DNA of 64,000 nt, from positions 47,343,808 through 47,407,807 of the forward strand of contig OY970823.1 of assembly GCA_963853835.1 (NCBI GenBank), in the 5' to 3' direction. The DNA comes from Calendula officinalis (Eukaryota; Streptophyta; Magnoliopsida; Asterales; Asteraceae). Positions 32,702 to 45,079 of the stretch are shown piece after piece (positions within the stretch are counted from its first letter, which is position 1; each line of letters starts with the position of its first letter). The notes beneath the pieces were generated by a model. The model saw nothing but the letters and a program-made list of their open reading frames with translations, did not search any database and was not told where the DNA came from. The position numbers and the translations under genes were made by a program.

Positions 32702-35219
32702 GTATCACACTGAATGGATCACCATTTCCTTTATATTTGTGCAATGAAAGAGTTTATTTTGAAAATACCTTCAATCTACAGCCTTGATTTTCTTTATCGT
32801 GCACGTCAAGTTCTTCTCTTCTACAACTGTAGAATATTGCTAACAAATAAAAGTACACGTGCAATAATTAAATCACAATACATATTTATCATATCAAATG
32901 AATAATTGCAAATCAAATATATAATAACATCACAAGGTTTGTCCCAATAACAACTTATAATTAATAAAAGTAGATATAAAACATAGAAGTTAAGCATTTA
33001 TAACTTGGCCGGTAAAAGAAATTGAATACATAACAGTTCTACCCCTAAACATGATGGTTACAAAAGCGGGATGCAATATCATGTGTATCTTTTATAAACA
33101 AAAGATTAGTTTAAATGCATTAAAATTTTCTCAACCACTCTATGTATACTATTACAGTTCTTATGAATTACAAAAATATATAGTTTTGTAAAAACAGCGT
33201 TGGCACTTAGCAGCTCAACCCAACCCGACTAAACAATATTAGAAGACTCATTTGACCAGTTGGTAAGCTGGCCAAGTTTGCCTACCATTCGGTTTATCTG
33301 TGCACCTTGCTCAAAAGTATTTGGTTGAAAGCTAATGACAGAAGTCATTTCATTTTTTTAGCAGAATCATGAGGAACATCAATTGAGAAAAAGAAACTGA
33401 ATTGAGGAATGAATATATCCAATCAATTATGAACAGTTCACTTTTTATAAATTGACTGAATGGTCAATTCAATTGAATTTACACAATATGGTACATTAAG
33501 AGATTCAATGTTACTCCATAACAACTCAATGTTACCCCCTAGAAGAAAAAGCAACTGAAGCGATGTAATGATATCATGAGATTCAATCAATTTATAAACT
33601 GATTTTCCTTTACCACACAATATAGTCCAAAATACTTGCGTAAACATAACTAAATTAGCAACTTAAAATTAACATCTAACTGAAAACACAAGGAATATGT
33701 GTGCTAATTGTTCAAAAACGAAAAAGAACACACCGAGATCTAGAAGAATAAATTTTATTTTCTTATAATATAATCTTTTTATATTTTTGCAAATATACAA
33801 TATTAATCATAAATTTTGAGTACTTGTAAATACTCAAACATAACATATAAGCAATCCAATGATCCATAATCAGGGCATTTTATAATTGGTTTTAAAACAT
33901 ATATTTTATATTCGTTAAATTGCTTAACCATCTTTGTTACTCATCAAATTGATGAATGGCTAAAAATCTTTTTGAGTTCTAGTAATGAACCCATACATAA
34001 ATGTAATGCAAGTTGCAACTTTTTTTATACTGCTACATATAAGTGTGTATGCTATGCAGAAAAGAGTACCCGAAGAGCCTTTGATGATTCAGGTCAATGA
34101 AAGAATGCATCAAGAATTGGTCACCTTCTTCTTCAACTAATTATCTTGCCCATGTTACCAGTTTACCCGGGCAACTTCCTGCCCATAACATCTATCCAAA
34201 TTTTTATCAGTCAGCAAAATCTAATATTAGCGATAACTTTGAAGTATGGACGTTGTAGACATTATAAACAGCCAAAATTCAAGTCACATTTAAGTATTCT
34301 GTAAATTTATTAAAAAAACATTTAAGATTTGAAATTATGCTAATTGAATGGGCAAATTCATCAAGAGGTTGAGCAAAATTGTTAATACTAAAAACTTTAG
34401 AAAACTATAATTTATAGGAGCATTTCAACAAACACTTCGTGTGCATATTCGTTTCATTTATGTGCAGCACAAAATTTTAACAACCTTTGCAAAATCACCG
34501 CTAAAACCGTTTTGGAGAATATGAAGAGGTAAATGTCATCGAAGATAGAAAGAACCGTTTCTAATATCACGGACGTTTTCATGCGAAAACAGTTTCTAAT
34601 ATCATGAATGCAATTAAATAGACTCGGATGAAACCTTTTTTGGAAATCTACATGGACATGAGGCGGCAATAATTGCATAGTGGTAATAATGATTTGGCAT
34701 TTTAGGTGCCAAGTGGCTTTTGGCAATATTGATCTGGCATTTTAGGTGCCAAGTGGCTTTAAAACCTTTTGTTTATTAAAGATAATAAAGATTGCCACAC
34801 TTTAGAGACTATTAATTTCAAACAATGAATGCTTTTTAATTGTTATGTTTATAGATGTTGTCACACTTTAGAGATTATTCATTTCAAATAGACAAATGAA
34901 TGCATTAGATAGGTCGGGTAATGGGCGAGAATTATGACTTTTTAATGCCAGTTGAGTATAAAAACTGAGGCCGGTTAACTCATAAATACATATTTCGTCC
35001 AATTTTACTTCACATTTTCAGTCATTTTTCATTATTTTTCAAGCGAACGATTACGCTATTAGTTTAGCGTGACCATATGTAACATATCAACTATTTATAA
35101 ATTCATAAATAACTAAATAAATAAAAACGGTATTGGCATGTCAACCAATCTTGGTTGATTTTAATACGTTTTTTTTAAACAATAGAATATATCTAAATTA
35201 GTTCTAAATATATATCATA
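32702..35219. other. Intergenic, 2.5 kb with no recognised gene
   Basis: AT-rich on both strands. A minus-strand frame of 90 codons at 34454-34726 has no domain I recognise. A 40-base tandem pair lies at 34691-34760. Otherwise nothing is identified. Confidence 0.45.
34691..34760. repeat. Short tandem duplication, 40-base period
   Basis: TTTAGGTGCCAAGTGGCTTT occurs at 34701 and again at 34741, preceded by GATTTGGCAT and GATCTGGCAT. TTGGCA/TGCCAA gives local dyad symmetry. Confidence 0.8.
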
Positions 35220-35516
35220 CTAGTTTCATAGCCCGCCCAACTGGGTAGACATGCTTCAAGAGATATGTAGAAAAATAACAAAAATATTGATACAGTTTAA
35301 ATGACATAACAAATCATAATTGTAATAATAAGTTGGTACAAATTTTGATACGTGAATAAATATACATAATTTTTATAGATGAAATAAGACGTCTTTGTAA
35401 ACGACATTTGTTATTGAATTAGTTTAATTGTCATCTTTGTCGCAACAAATAACATTCAATTCATTCATGTTCTTAACTCTTGATACAACGACATAAAGTT
35501 GACATTCTGTTTCATA
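35220..35516 (-). pseudogene. Helitron remnant: C-terminal helicase fragment and 3' terminus
   Basis: On the minus strand from 35516, QLYVVVSRVKNMNELNVICC is followed by DKDDN, a stop, TNSITNVVYKDVLFHL and a stop at 35373. This is the end of the PIF1-like helicase carried by plant Helitrons (motif QLYVALSRV). About 120 bases downstream, CCCAGTTGGG (hairpin), CGGGCTATGAAA and CTAG precede a T, fitting a Helitron 3' end at 35220. One internal stop and no upstream Rep or helicase domains: a dead 3' remnant. The 5' end is not located. Confidence 0.75.
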
Positions 35517-35994
35517 GCCGAGTGATTTATCATATTTCTAATAAGCATAACAATATATTTATTTACTGTAAAATATGCCTATATATTCAACCAAACAAAG
35601 ATTTGGTTATTTATAGACTTAGAAAACAAAGTTGGTAAGCTTGTGAAATGAATAATACAAAGCTTGTGAAATGAATAAGTTTTTCTGCATTTAAGGTGAT
35701 GATTTAAAGAAAAAACTTGTGTCTAAATCATGTAAATAATAAGCTTGTGAAATTATACATATAAAAAATATTTGCACATAGTTTCTGGTTGTTTTAACTT
35801 TCATGTCATATATGTACTTTCATGTCATAGTTTCTGGTTGTTGCGTAATTTCACGAAATCGATTTATTGTATTTAGAAAGTATGAAATTCATGTTAAAAA
35901 TTACTAATTGAAAATACCTTTAATGTAATGTAAAGAAATTTTAAAAATATTACAAAAAACAAAACAAAATTATAATCAATTGTTAACACTTAAT

Positions 35995-36120
35995 TTTTTT
36001 TTTGAACGACAACCTAATCTACTCCTAATTCCACCTATGTCCACTATAGGACTTGAACCCTCAACCTCAAGATTGGGGGCAAACACATTTACCGCTAGGC
36101 CATTGGTCCTTTGGTAATTA
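35995..36120 (-). mobile_element. tRNA-derived SINE with 12-base target-site duplication
   Basis: Perfect direct repeats TTAACACTTAAT flank the element (35983-35994 and 36121-36132). On the minus strand it starts near GGACCAATGGCCTAGCGGTA (A box), has GGTTGAGGGTTCAAGTCC (B box) about 35 bases later, and ends with GTCGTTCAAAAAAAAAAA. Pol III boxes, an A tail and a target-site duplication together define a SINE. Confidence 0.9.
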
Positions 36121-36132
36121 TTAACACTTAAT

Positions 36133-37618
36133 ACCATATTGAAATTATTGAAATTACAATCAATTGATTTCAAAAAGTCAATCTTATACCATATTTAAAG
36201 TGAAAACCCGATTACAAACATGTTTTTATACGGATTTATAATAATAACAGATATTGAATATGCAGGTCTATAATTTACAATGCAGGTCTATAATTTAGAA
36301 TATATAATAATTAAATCAAAATTTACAACATGAAGGTCTATAATATATATGGATTTATAACATACAGGATACTAACAATAACAATGCATACTCATATCAA
36401 ATGAATGTAGAGTAAAACATAAAACATACTAAATATTATCAGTAGCACACCTCAGTCTAATTGAATGATAAACATACTAAATACTACACATAAAACATAC
36501 TAACAATAGCACTGAACCAATAATGCACACCTGAGTCTAAATAATGCAGCAACTTATAATGATAATGCAACAACACATAATAGAGGTGGATTATTCATAA
36601 TAGGACTCGAATCCATGACTACGTGTTAATGGAAAACACCTTCTAATATCTTACACTGCTAACCTATAAACTATTTGGTTTTTAATAAGTTATTTAATCA
36701 CCTAATTCACACATTAAGCCACTTTTTTAACCGTGATCGATTTGTGATTTGTCAATCGGCACTTCTTAGGTGGTGTTTGTATACACGTTTATCGTAATTT
36801 GATTTAGATCTTTGGAATCGCTCTTTCGCTAAAAATGACATTTTGCAACATGTTCTTTTCATGTCTCAAGATTTTTGTAGTATTGGCTGGCTTTACCCTA
36901 CATGCCTTGGATCCTCATCAAACATTTATTGCGCATATCAAACACCATTAATATTAGTGTCTTTGTTCGATTTTTTTGGGATCACAAGGCACATGACTCA
37001 CTGGATTTCAATAACACTTATTTTGTCAATTGAAGCTTTCAAAGTCTGTTTGTTATCTATTATCAATTTGGTCAAATGTCATGATTATTTAAAAGTTAAA
37101 ACTCATAGTCGCTTGTTTAGTTTTGTTTATTTGGTGTAGTAGCTAGAGTATATATCATTAAACATAATTAGTTTATTAACAAGCTAATTCCAGCTAATAA
37201 ACAATTAATGTGATATTTCTACCACATTTTTACGTGTTGTGTATATTTATGGTTAATATATTTTACCAGAATGATACCATTTCCCAAATAATTAAATAAG
37301 AAAAAAAGAATACTTTCATAAATACCGATAAAGGATGCATATCTTCATCCATATATTGAACCTTGCCAATGCCAGCTAATAAACAATTAATCAATCAATT
37401 ACCATTCTTTAACAAGGATAAAAAGTGTATTAATTGGAATCACAAGCATCAACGAAATTGTACATGTTATAAATGAAGAGAATACAAATCCGTTCCACCA
37501 AAAAAAAACATTAAAAACACAACCCAAAAAAACATTATTAAACCTAACACATTTACAAACTTGAGTTTACCACAAAAATGAGTTCACAAACATCGATTCA
37601 CCATCATAATCCACAAAC
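36133..37618. other. Intergenic; possible second SINE-like fragment
   Basis: GCAGGTCTATAATTTA-type short repeats occur at 36260-36350. On the minus strand near 36600, ATGGATTCGAGTCCTATTAT resembles a B box with a possible A box (GGTTAGCAGTG) upstream. An open frame of 98 codons at 36843 has no recognised domain. The region nearest 37618 is the 3' flank of the membrane-protein gene. Confidence 0.4.
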
Positions 37619-38743
37619 TCAACCTTTTGGAAGCATCGGCCAGCCATGAATCTGAGGCGAACCAATTGGGGTCAAATGTTGACTCAGAGAAAAACGACTC
37701 AATTCCACAAATCGAGATTGATTCCCGTTTTGTTCATCTCTTTCAATTGCCCAATCATTAAACGGGATATTGTTAGAAATTAGTGACAGATCGTCATTAT
37801 GGTCACCAATAATCCTTCTTGTAGCTTCAATATCTTGTAGATTTTTTAATACTAAAGAATCTGCAATCGGGAAGTAAACGAGTACACAAATCCCGACCCC
37901 AATACAGATTAAAAGAGAAACAAAGGCCAAGAATGCAATAACTTCAAACACGGGATCTCCTGGCCTGAACAGAACCGATAAACCGAGTAACAAAACCCGT
38001 AAAGGAAAAAAACTAGAAATAACAAATATTAACGTGTACACTCGTTTCTGCAAACCTTTATTGATCACCAAAATTAGTATTCGCGTACCGAGCCACAACA
38101 AATAAAGTGTCAGCACGGTGGCAAAAAGACCGAGAAAAATGGTACTTAATAAAGGGTAGTAGCATCGAGCCGCCACGTCATCATTTGCTGAATCGCTTGT
38201 AAATTTGAAAAAATACCCTTTTCTGTTCAAGTGTAGATCGGTCTCGTATTGTGGTCCGATTAACACAACCGCCATTTGAAAGGCGAAACTCGGTAAAATA
38301 AACAGGAGAATGTAAATTGCGGTTTTGAAATTCCATTTTGGGCTTAACGGGCCCGATTCCGTGCTTTGTAATGACGCACGGAGAAGGAAGATTAGGGTTA
38401 GGATTAGACACGGTTCTGAGAAACCTAGGTTTGATACGATGTAACATTTGCAGATTGTTTCTTGCCATTTTGAATCTAGGGTTTGTAATACTCTGCCTTT
38501 ACTTCTAAACAATTCTAGACGGGTGATTTCACCTAAAGCCCACAAGATTGAGAAAATGATGAAGGTGATCCGGATGACCCACGGGCCGGTAAAGTATCCA
38601 AAACGGGTTCGGTTTTGAGAACAAATGTGGTCCCGAAAATAGAATGAGTATAAAATGCAGAGTGAACCGATGAGGAATAAAATTGAGACTAGAGAAATTG
38701 TAACCACACCAAGTGCATCAGCAAGTACGGTTGTCAGGGGCAT
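37619..38743 (-). CDS. Seven-transmembrane protein, plant-specific, function unknown
   Basis: 374 residues in one coding exon. Seven hydrophobic segments are visible: ~8-35, 52-72, ~108-128, ~143-165, ~198-225, ~234-258 and ~268-296. They are followed by a ~75-residue hydrophilic tail (QDIEATRRIIGDHNDDLS... and RFSLSQHLTPIGSPQIHGW). The N-terminus MPLTTVLADALGVVTISLVS and the FGYFTGPWVIRITF loop recall plant proteins listed as candidate G-protein-coupled receptors, but I cannot name a function or confirm that link. The tail ends in an S/P-rich motif that may be phosphorylated. The ATG is the first after a plausible splice acceptor (GCTGTCAG|ATAGC at 38773), suggesting the 5'UTR is spliced. 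No lesions. Confidence 0.85.
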   Translation of the reverse strand: MPLTTVLADALGVVTISLVSILFLIGSLCILYSFYFRDHICSQNRTRFGYFTGPWVIRITFIIFSILWALGEITRLELFRSKGRVLQTLDSKWQETICKCYIVSNLGFSEPCLILTLIFLLRASLQSTESGPLSPKWNFKTAIYILLFILPSFAFQMAVVLIGPQYETDLHLNRKGYFFKFTSDSANDDVAARCYYPLLSTIFLGLFATVLTLYLLWLGTRILILVINKGLQKRVYTLIFVISSFFPLRVLLLGLSVLFRPGDPVFEVIAFLAFVSLLICIGVGICVLVYFPIADSLVLKNLQDIEATRRIIGDHNDDLSLISNNIPFNDWAIERDEQNGNQSRFVELSRFSLSQHLTPIGSPQIHGWPMLPKG

Positions 38744-38773
38744 TACCCGAAAGATTTATTTCACGCATGCTAT

Positions 38774-39885
38774 CTGACAGCATGGATGCACAAAATAGCC
38801 CCTGGTAACTTGTGCTTCAAGTCACATATATAATAATATATGGACACAAGCAACTTCAATGCTCCAGTCAACAAAGTTGTATGTATTATTGATTTCCGGT
38901 TATAATGACCATATTATTATTGTCTCCAAACCACCTACAGCAAAAAGAAAAAAAATGCTATCAAGCCTTGTGAGTTGAGAAAAATGCATAGCCGTTTATC
39001 AGTTACTAATGCAGCTTATTAGAACCAAAATACTTAGTTTTCTGTCTGATCTAGGAACTAAGATAAAGCCTAAGATGTATAATTTATTAATTTATGTCCA
39101 CCCAAAGCTAAATTTTGTATTTGAAGGGTGACAAAGAACTAATGTTTATGGTTTACATTCTAACCCCTATTGAGGACTTGAATTCTTTAAAATTCACCTA
39201 TTTGAAGTAAAATATAACTCTGTCAAACACATTAACCACAAGGACTCTATTGATTTTAATTTCATTCCTTTAAAATTTCTGCCAACAAAACTCTAAACTC
39301 AAGGTTAAAAGAATACAATTTTTTGTCAACAAAGAGTAAGTATCTACAAGAAGTTCTACTTCTGAACAAAGATCCATAACTTGAATTGATAATGTAACTA
39401 TGTAAGCTCCAATATCCATAACCAAAACAGAATTCAAAAACCAGTATAGACAGAAGAAAACAACAATTACTTAACATGAATCCTCCAATCAATTTAGCAT
39501 TCATAAAAGCACATACATGATACACATCCATGTAAAATCATTCATACATAAGTACATAACATAATTAACCAGATAAATAATGCTTTCATTCACTACAATC
39601 TTGATTAGAAGTCAGAACTTATCAGATAAATTCGAAAATTAAAAATAACTGATTTCGGAGGAAAAAACAAACCGAGAAGAAGTAGTACATAATACTATCT
39701 AGTAAAACTTTCTTAAACGCCTAATTTTCTCGTGAATTTCGAGACAAAATACGAGTATTAACAGAGATTTTACTTTAAAAACCTAAAACAACAAACGAAA
39801 GTTCGTAACGAGTGATTAATACATTCATAATAACTGTATAGGTGAAATTGAAGGCGAAAAACAGATCAATGTCGAAATAACTTAC
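38774..39885 (-). other. Inferred 5'UTR intron of the seven-transmembrane gene
   Basis: On the minus strand TTTTCTT|GTAAGTTA at 39886/39885 is a strong donor, and GCTGTCAG at 38774 is an acceptor 30 bases before the ATG. The segment 39887-40050 has the CT-rich composition of a plant leader (CTCTCTCTCTACACC on the minus strand). No transcript evidence is available. Confidence 0.5.
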
Positions 39886-40059
39886 AAGAAAACGTGAAAG
39901 AGTGGATCTCTTAAAGCTGCAACCAGATTGAAAATGGAGAAAGGGGAAATTGAAAAACCTAGGAGGAGAGAGATAGAGGGAGAAGAGAACGTAAGGTAAG
40001 GTGTAGAGAGAGAGTGGAACTTTGTTGCTGACAGGCTGTCTCCAGCATTAGACCAACTA

Positions 40060-42085
40060 ACTAATATCAAATCAAATACTGTACAACTATATAACTATAA
40101 TACAATTCTTTTTTATGAAAGTTGCATTATTTGCAACTTACTATTATTCTCTTTCCATTTTTATCAATATATTATCGGTTTTTACAATTCAAGTCATTAT
40201 TATTGTCATATAACCTTACTGTATTAAATATTAGGTTTTGTTAATTACAGTCTTTAGGGCTGTCATTAACATGTATAAAAAGCTTGTACATTGATTAAAA
40301 AGATAATATTCCTAAAATTCAGAGAGGTTATCTTTTGTTATTTTACCTTCTTAATGACAGTCCTAAGAGCTGTCATTATCATTTTCCTTAAATATTTGAC
40401 CATATAATCGATTTCTCTTTGCAAAACTTTTCTTTGATCGCCTTATTATTGTCAACAACATATCTATGAAGCTGATAAACTTATCTTTTACGACTTATTA
40501 ACTTGAGATTATGATTATTAACTTGAGATTACGGGTTATTTAAGTTAATAAGCTAAATTTGATAACTTGAGTTTATGCCCTTAATTCTTCATAATTGTGT
40601 AGTTGATGCCCTGAATCTATTCGGGTATGTTTTGGTTGGAAGAATTAAAGCCAGAGAAATGAAATGTAATTCATTTTTTTTGTTGATCTTGTGAAATAGG
40701 GATAGAGAAATCCAATTATGAGGAAATTCTTATATTTGTAAGTTGATTTGTTCACATTTTATGGAGAAATGGGTTCATTCAACTCATTTCTCTGTATTGG
40801 TTTAAGAGAGAAATGGTATTGCTTTGGAAGAAAAAAAAAGGGTATAAATTAAAAGATCACGAGACACATTATATAACATACATTTCTCATCTTACATGAA
40901 CAGTGACATATTAACACACACCTAAAAAATTATTTTTACTTTTTGTTTTGTAAAAAGTTTTAACCAATTTATTCACAACGATACTTGAACTCATAACTTC
41001 CTCAATTTATTATTATTTATTTTAAAATTTTTTGTTAACAAATACATCCACAACAAGACTAGAATTCATGACCCATAGTCCATGGACTACACTTTACACT
41101 TTTACCACTAGATTACAAGTCTTGGTTTTTTTTTTTTTTTTTTTTTTTGTAAATAAGCGATTAACCGACATTTTTTACTTTCATTTTTTTTTTTGTGTAT
41201 CAAATGAAAATCCCCGCGGCATCACACGAGGTTAAAAAACTACTGATTCTAACACAAACAAAAAATCCGATCCATGCCCTAGCCTTGGCGATCCACCCTC
41301 TTCCATTGTCCTTCACTGTGTTCTAGCAACTCCAAGCATATACTCCTCCATGTGTTGACCTTTTGTGGATGCTGGCCTACATCAGTTGAAGATTTTTTTA
41401 AGGTCTGTTACATGTATTTTACCTTTTAACTGAAACCTCTTTATGATTTGTTTATCTATGTCGATGTATTCTACAAGAATAGGGTGAATTTTGCTTGAAT
41501 TTTCGTTGGCGTCATAAAGAACTAGGATGGAAACAAAAAGATATGCATAATGATTCCATATTCAATCCGTTTTTAATTGTGCGTATAATGAAATGGACAA
41601 TAATCATAGCCGTTGACACAAGTCTTAAATGGAATACTATATATCATTTTGAAGTGAAAAAATGAGTATATCAAAAAAATGATTTATAATTGAGAGCGAG
41701 GTACAAGCACGCCTCGTGAAATGCATTTAGCGATCTACCTACGTGACACGAAAAGGAACCCCTTTATGTGGGGGGAAAAATAAACTCAAAAGCCAAAAGT
41801 GACATTTTGATAATCTCCCTAAATTATATCGTATCCTATAAGTTATTTTGAAAATCATTGGTCGGTATGTGTCCATGATGACACGATATCAAGTATTGAA
41901 TCCCCCACTACATGATTTTCTCCTACAAAGTGGTCCATGCATGCATGATTTGGTTGTCTGATGCAATTGTGCCAAGTCGCTACAATTGGTCCATGTACAT
42001 GATATTCATTTGGGAAAATTGCATATAACCAAATATCAAAATTGACTAGAATGCGTAACATATAAAAAAAATAAAAAATAAAGAA
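40060..42085. other. Intergenic; includes a SINE-like fragment at about 41030-41121
   Basis: Upstream side of the seven-transmembrane gene. On the minus strand 41121-41030 reads AATCTAGTGGTAAAAGTG (A-box-like) and ATGAATTCTAGTC (weak B box), ending GTTAACAAAAAATTTT. It adjoins a ~23-base T run at 41126-41148. No other feature is recognised. Confidence 0.4.
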
Positions 42086-43024
42086 AGTAAATTACATGAA
42101 TGGTTCTATAAGTTTATAGCAAATTTCTCAATTAATCATTTAGTTTCAAAAATTATAGTGATGGTCCTTATTTCTACGGATGGAATCGGGTCTGGAACCA
42201 ACCCAGATGAACCCGAACCCGAAATACCCGAGAACCGATTTTAGAGGATTAGTAGAACCGAACATTTTACATAATCCAGTTCCAGTTTGGTTCGGGGTAT
42301 GGGTTACGGTTCGGGTGAATTAAATTGTAACTAGTACCGGTTTCGGGTGTTAGCATCATAGTTGTTGATTAATACATTTAATATTCAAATGTTCCACAAT
42401 TAGCAATTGTATAATTGTATAATAAACATAAACCAAATACTACCATTAGTATTATGACGAAACAAATTCCAAGTACATAGTTTTTCACATAACAAATCAA
42501 ACCACAACTTGTTCGCATGCCAATTAAACGTCAACTATATGGCCAAATACTAACTAAAATAAATATCACAAACCCAATAACCATTTTTCATAAAACCAAA
42601 TATGATTAAATTAAGTTAGTGTTATATTAAGAGCATTTTTGGAAAAGCTTATTTATTAGCTTAATAAGCCTAAATAAACTTGAAAATTCAAACTAATTTA
42701 GGCTTATTAAGTTAATAAGCTAAAAAGCTCCATAAATAAGCTTTTCTCAAACATGCCCTAATTAGGGTAAAAGAAAGTTAAATAAATTTCGGTTCTGGGT
42801 CTTAGACTTATTTGTTCTATACCCGATGTATCCCATCCCTACATTATTTCTTTATAAGTTTTTCACCGATGGTCCTTTATGAAAACGTGAAAAAGAAATG
42901 GCCGTTTTTGTAAAGGACCATTGGTGAAAAAACCTTTCAGAAATAAGGACACAACGTAATTTAACTAAAGGATTTTTGGTGAAATCTGTTATAAACTTAA
43001 AGGACCATTCGTGTAATTACTCTA
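42086..43024. mobile_element. TIR element of the AGTAAATTACA family with a nested MITE
   Basis: The left end AAGTAAATTACATGAATGGT and right end GGACCATTCGTGTAATTACTC are inverted relatives. GATGGTCCTTATTTC and GAAATAAGGACACAAC mark the inner limits of the arms. The interior holds a CGGGT/CCCGAACC-rich dispersed repeat (42190-42350) and a small MITE at 42631-42758. It ends about 50 bases from the RABA2-like stop codon. Confidence 0.6.
42631..42758. mobile_element. Small hairpin MITE, 128 bases
   Basis: Nearly the whole element folds: GGAAAAGCTTATTTATTAGC pairs with GCTCCATAAATAAGCTTTTC, and AATAAGCCTAAAT pairs with ATTTAGGCTTATT. Flanked by TAA (42628-42630 and 42759-42761), suggesting a Tourist-like origin. 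Confidence 0.7.
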
Positions 43025-43073
43025 GAAAATAATTAACACAATTCAACAAGAGAGAAGTTTCTGACCAAAACGG

Positions 43074-43547
43074 TTAAGAAGAGGAACAACAAGCCTTGTT
43101 TGCATTTACATCTTGTGCAGGAACAACAAGGGTCTCACCCTGTTTAATACTAGCGGGTCCCGATTCGCCAGCAGAAATAGATTTCTTGCTAATATTCCGA
43201 TAAATCTCACCGAGAATGGTTTGGAAAGATTTGTCAACATTTACAGCTTCTAAAGCAGATGTTTCAATGAAAGAAAGACCTTCTCTTTCTGCAAAACTTT
43301 GTGCATCTTCAACAGCAACAGCCTTTAAATGTCTGAGATCGGTTTTGTTACCTATAAGCATGATAATGATATTTGCATCTGCGTGAACTCTTAATTCTTT
43401 TAACCACCTGCTAATGTTTTCAAAAGTTGTTGGTTTTGTAACATCATACACCAAAAGTGCTCCACGGTAATATGCACTTGTTATTGCTATGTATCGCTCT
43501 TGTCCTGCTGTATCCCATATTTGAGCTTTTATAGTTCTTTCTTCAAC
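43074..43547 (-). pseudogene. RABA2: RABA2-type Rab GTPase, 3' exon only
   Basis: Family role: Rab11-class small GTPases in trans-Golgi/early-endosome traffic and cell-plate formation. After the acceptor CTGTAG at 43548, the frame reads VEERTIKAQIWDTAGQERYI, then YYRGALLVYD, GNKTDL (G4), ETSAL (G5) and a tail ending NANKACCSSS with the CC prenylation site. Rab11 proteins have a longer YYRG(A-V-G-A)LLVYD segment, so about three residues are missing here. The first exon (P-loop, switch I and effector region) was not found in the ~1.2 kb upstream, before repeats begin. Either the intron is very long or the exon is lost. Codons are otherwise clean, so decay is recent if it is a pseudogene. Confidence 0.75.
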
Positions 43548-44779
43548 CTACAGATTCATCACATTTCTAAATTCATGATAATGAAGAAGTCCAAAAAGTG
43601 GACAAAATGGGTTTGGGGTCAACCCAGCCGGTCCATGACCTGCATTAACTACCAATTTCAGACCCAACCCATTTTAATTCGTTACCCAACCTATGTGAGT
43701 ATACAATCTTCAGTGACCTTGTGTAATACGTGTATCTTTTTGTCTTCTAGTGCCTCACTGAGATCTCTAAATATACGTTCTCAGTGAGTATACAGTCTCC
43801 AGTGACCTAAACTTGTATAATACTTGTATCTTTCTTTGACAATCGAATCTCCAACTCCAACGAGTAAGTGATGTTCACTGACCCATGATACTTTAGCGAC
43901 TAGACTGGGCTTGCTTCAGCGGCCTTCATTAAGAATAAAACTTAGTCTTGGCAATTGTCTTCAAAACTCAGTTTGGTATTGTCCAATACACACTAACCCT
44001 ACTACAACCATCTGAACTATTGATCACACTTTAATTCCCCACGGGGATAGTGATCCTACAAATATTTACTTGTTCAGATTGTGTAGCGGAGTGATGAGTC
44101 TCTTAGCATAAGAACATCAGAGTCATAAACACTCACAATCTGAAACACTCTTTTCAGATTGTCTTCTAACCTTGTCTGTTTGTCTTCATTAAATCCACAA
44201 TATGTAAGGTTACTTCAGTGAAACACTCTTTTCAGATTGTCTTCTAACCTTGTCTGTTTGTCTTCATTAAATCCACAATATGTAAGGTTACTTCAGTGAT
44301 CCAACATATAAAATCTACAATAAGATCTTACGACTACACATAATAGATGCATAAATGGAATCTTTAGAGGCAGAAGATTTGTTATCATGTTTTAGTAAGA
44401 CCCTTCCTCAAATGGATTAATTAATAACCGTTAAGCACAATTTCTTAATTGTGGATTAAAGGGGTGTTTAAAACCTATTAAGAGGGTTTGTGTTTATTAG
44501 CTTATAAGGTTATTTAAAATAATAAGTTTTTTTTAAAATAAAGTGTTTGAAAGAGCTTATTTAAGCTTAGTGTAAAATTACTAAAATGGACATGTTATAA
44601 TAACTAATAAGCTCAACTAAATAAGCTTAAGTGTTTGGTTAGTTGAGCTTGTATAAAAAAGTGTTCAATTGAGCTTATACCATGGCTTAAAAACTTTATC
44701 ATTATATCCAGAATACATAAAATCATATAAAGAAGTGTAAAATTATTTATAAAAAAATAATTCATAAATGCATAGATGT
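43548..44779. other. Intergenic or RABA2-like intron, with a tandem duplication
   Basis: No Rab first exon is visible on the minus strand. CAGTGAGTATACAGTCTCCA-like segments recur (43695 and 43781), and a 78-base tandem pair lies at 44142-44297. A stretch near 44460-44650 resembles hairpin MITE sequence (TAAGCTCAACTAAATAAGCTT). Confidence 0.45.
44142..44297. repeat. Near-perfect tandem duplication, 78-base period
   Basis: GAAACACTCTTTTCAGATTG and the following ~58 bases, ending AGGTTACTTCAGTG, occur twice in succession without visible change. Confidence 0.9.
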
Positions 44780-45079
44780 TGCCACATATATGTTTCAATT
44801 GAAATCACTAATAATTCATAGATGTTGCCACATATATTTTCATAAACGTATTTCAATTAAACATAAAAAAAATGTTTCAATTAAAATCATTAACAACTCA
44901 TATATATCGCCACATATATTTCATCTAGTATATTGGATTATATCTCGAGCGATCATCTTTCTCACAACACTCATTTAAAGATCGTTATTTATATGACGAG
45001 CGATGGTGTCAAATTATGTCTCACTAGTGCTAGTAGAAGATTTGGTACCATGATATAAAGTCGGGTTATAAGATTCTTG

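Noticed and set aside
34454..34726. 90-codon minus-strand frame
   Set aside because: No family recognised and partly low-complexity; could be a decayed element but cannot be supported.
36843..37139. 98-codon frame with hydrophobic stretches
   Set aside because: No recognisable domain, typical AT-rich composition of intergenic DNA, and no splice or promoter context.
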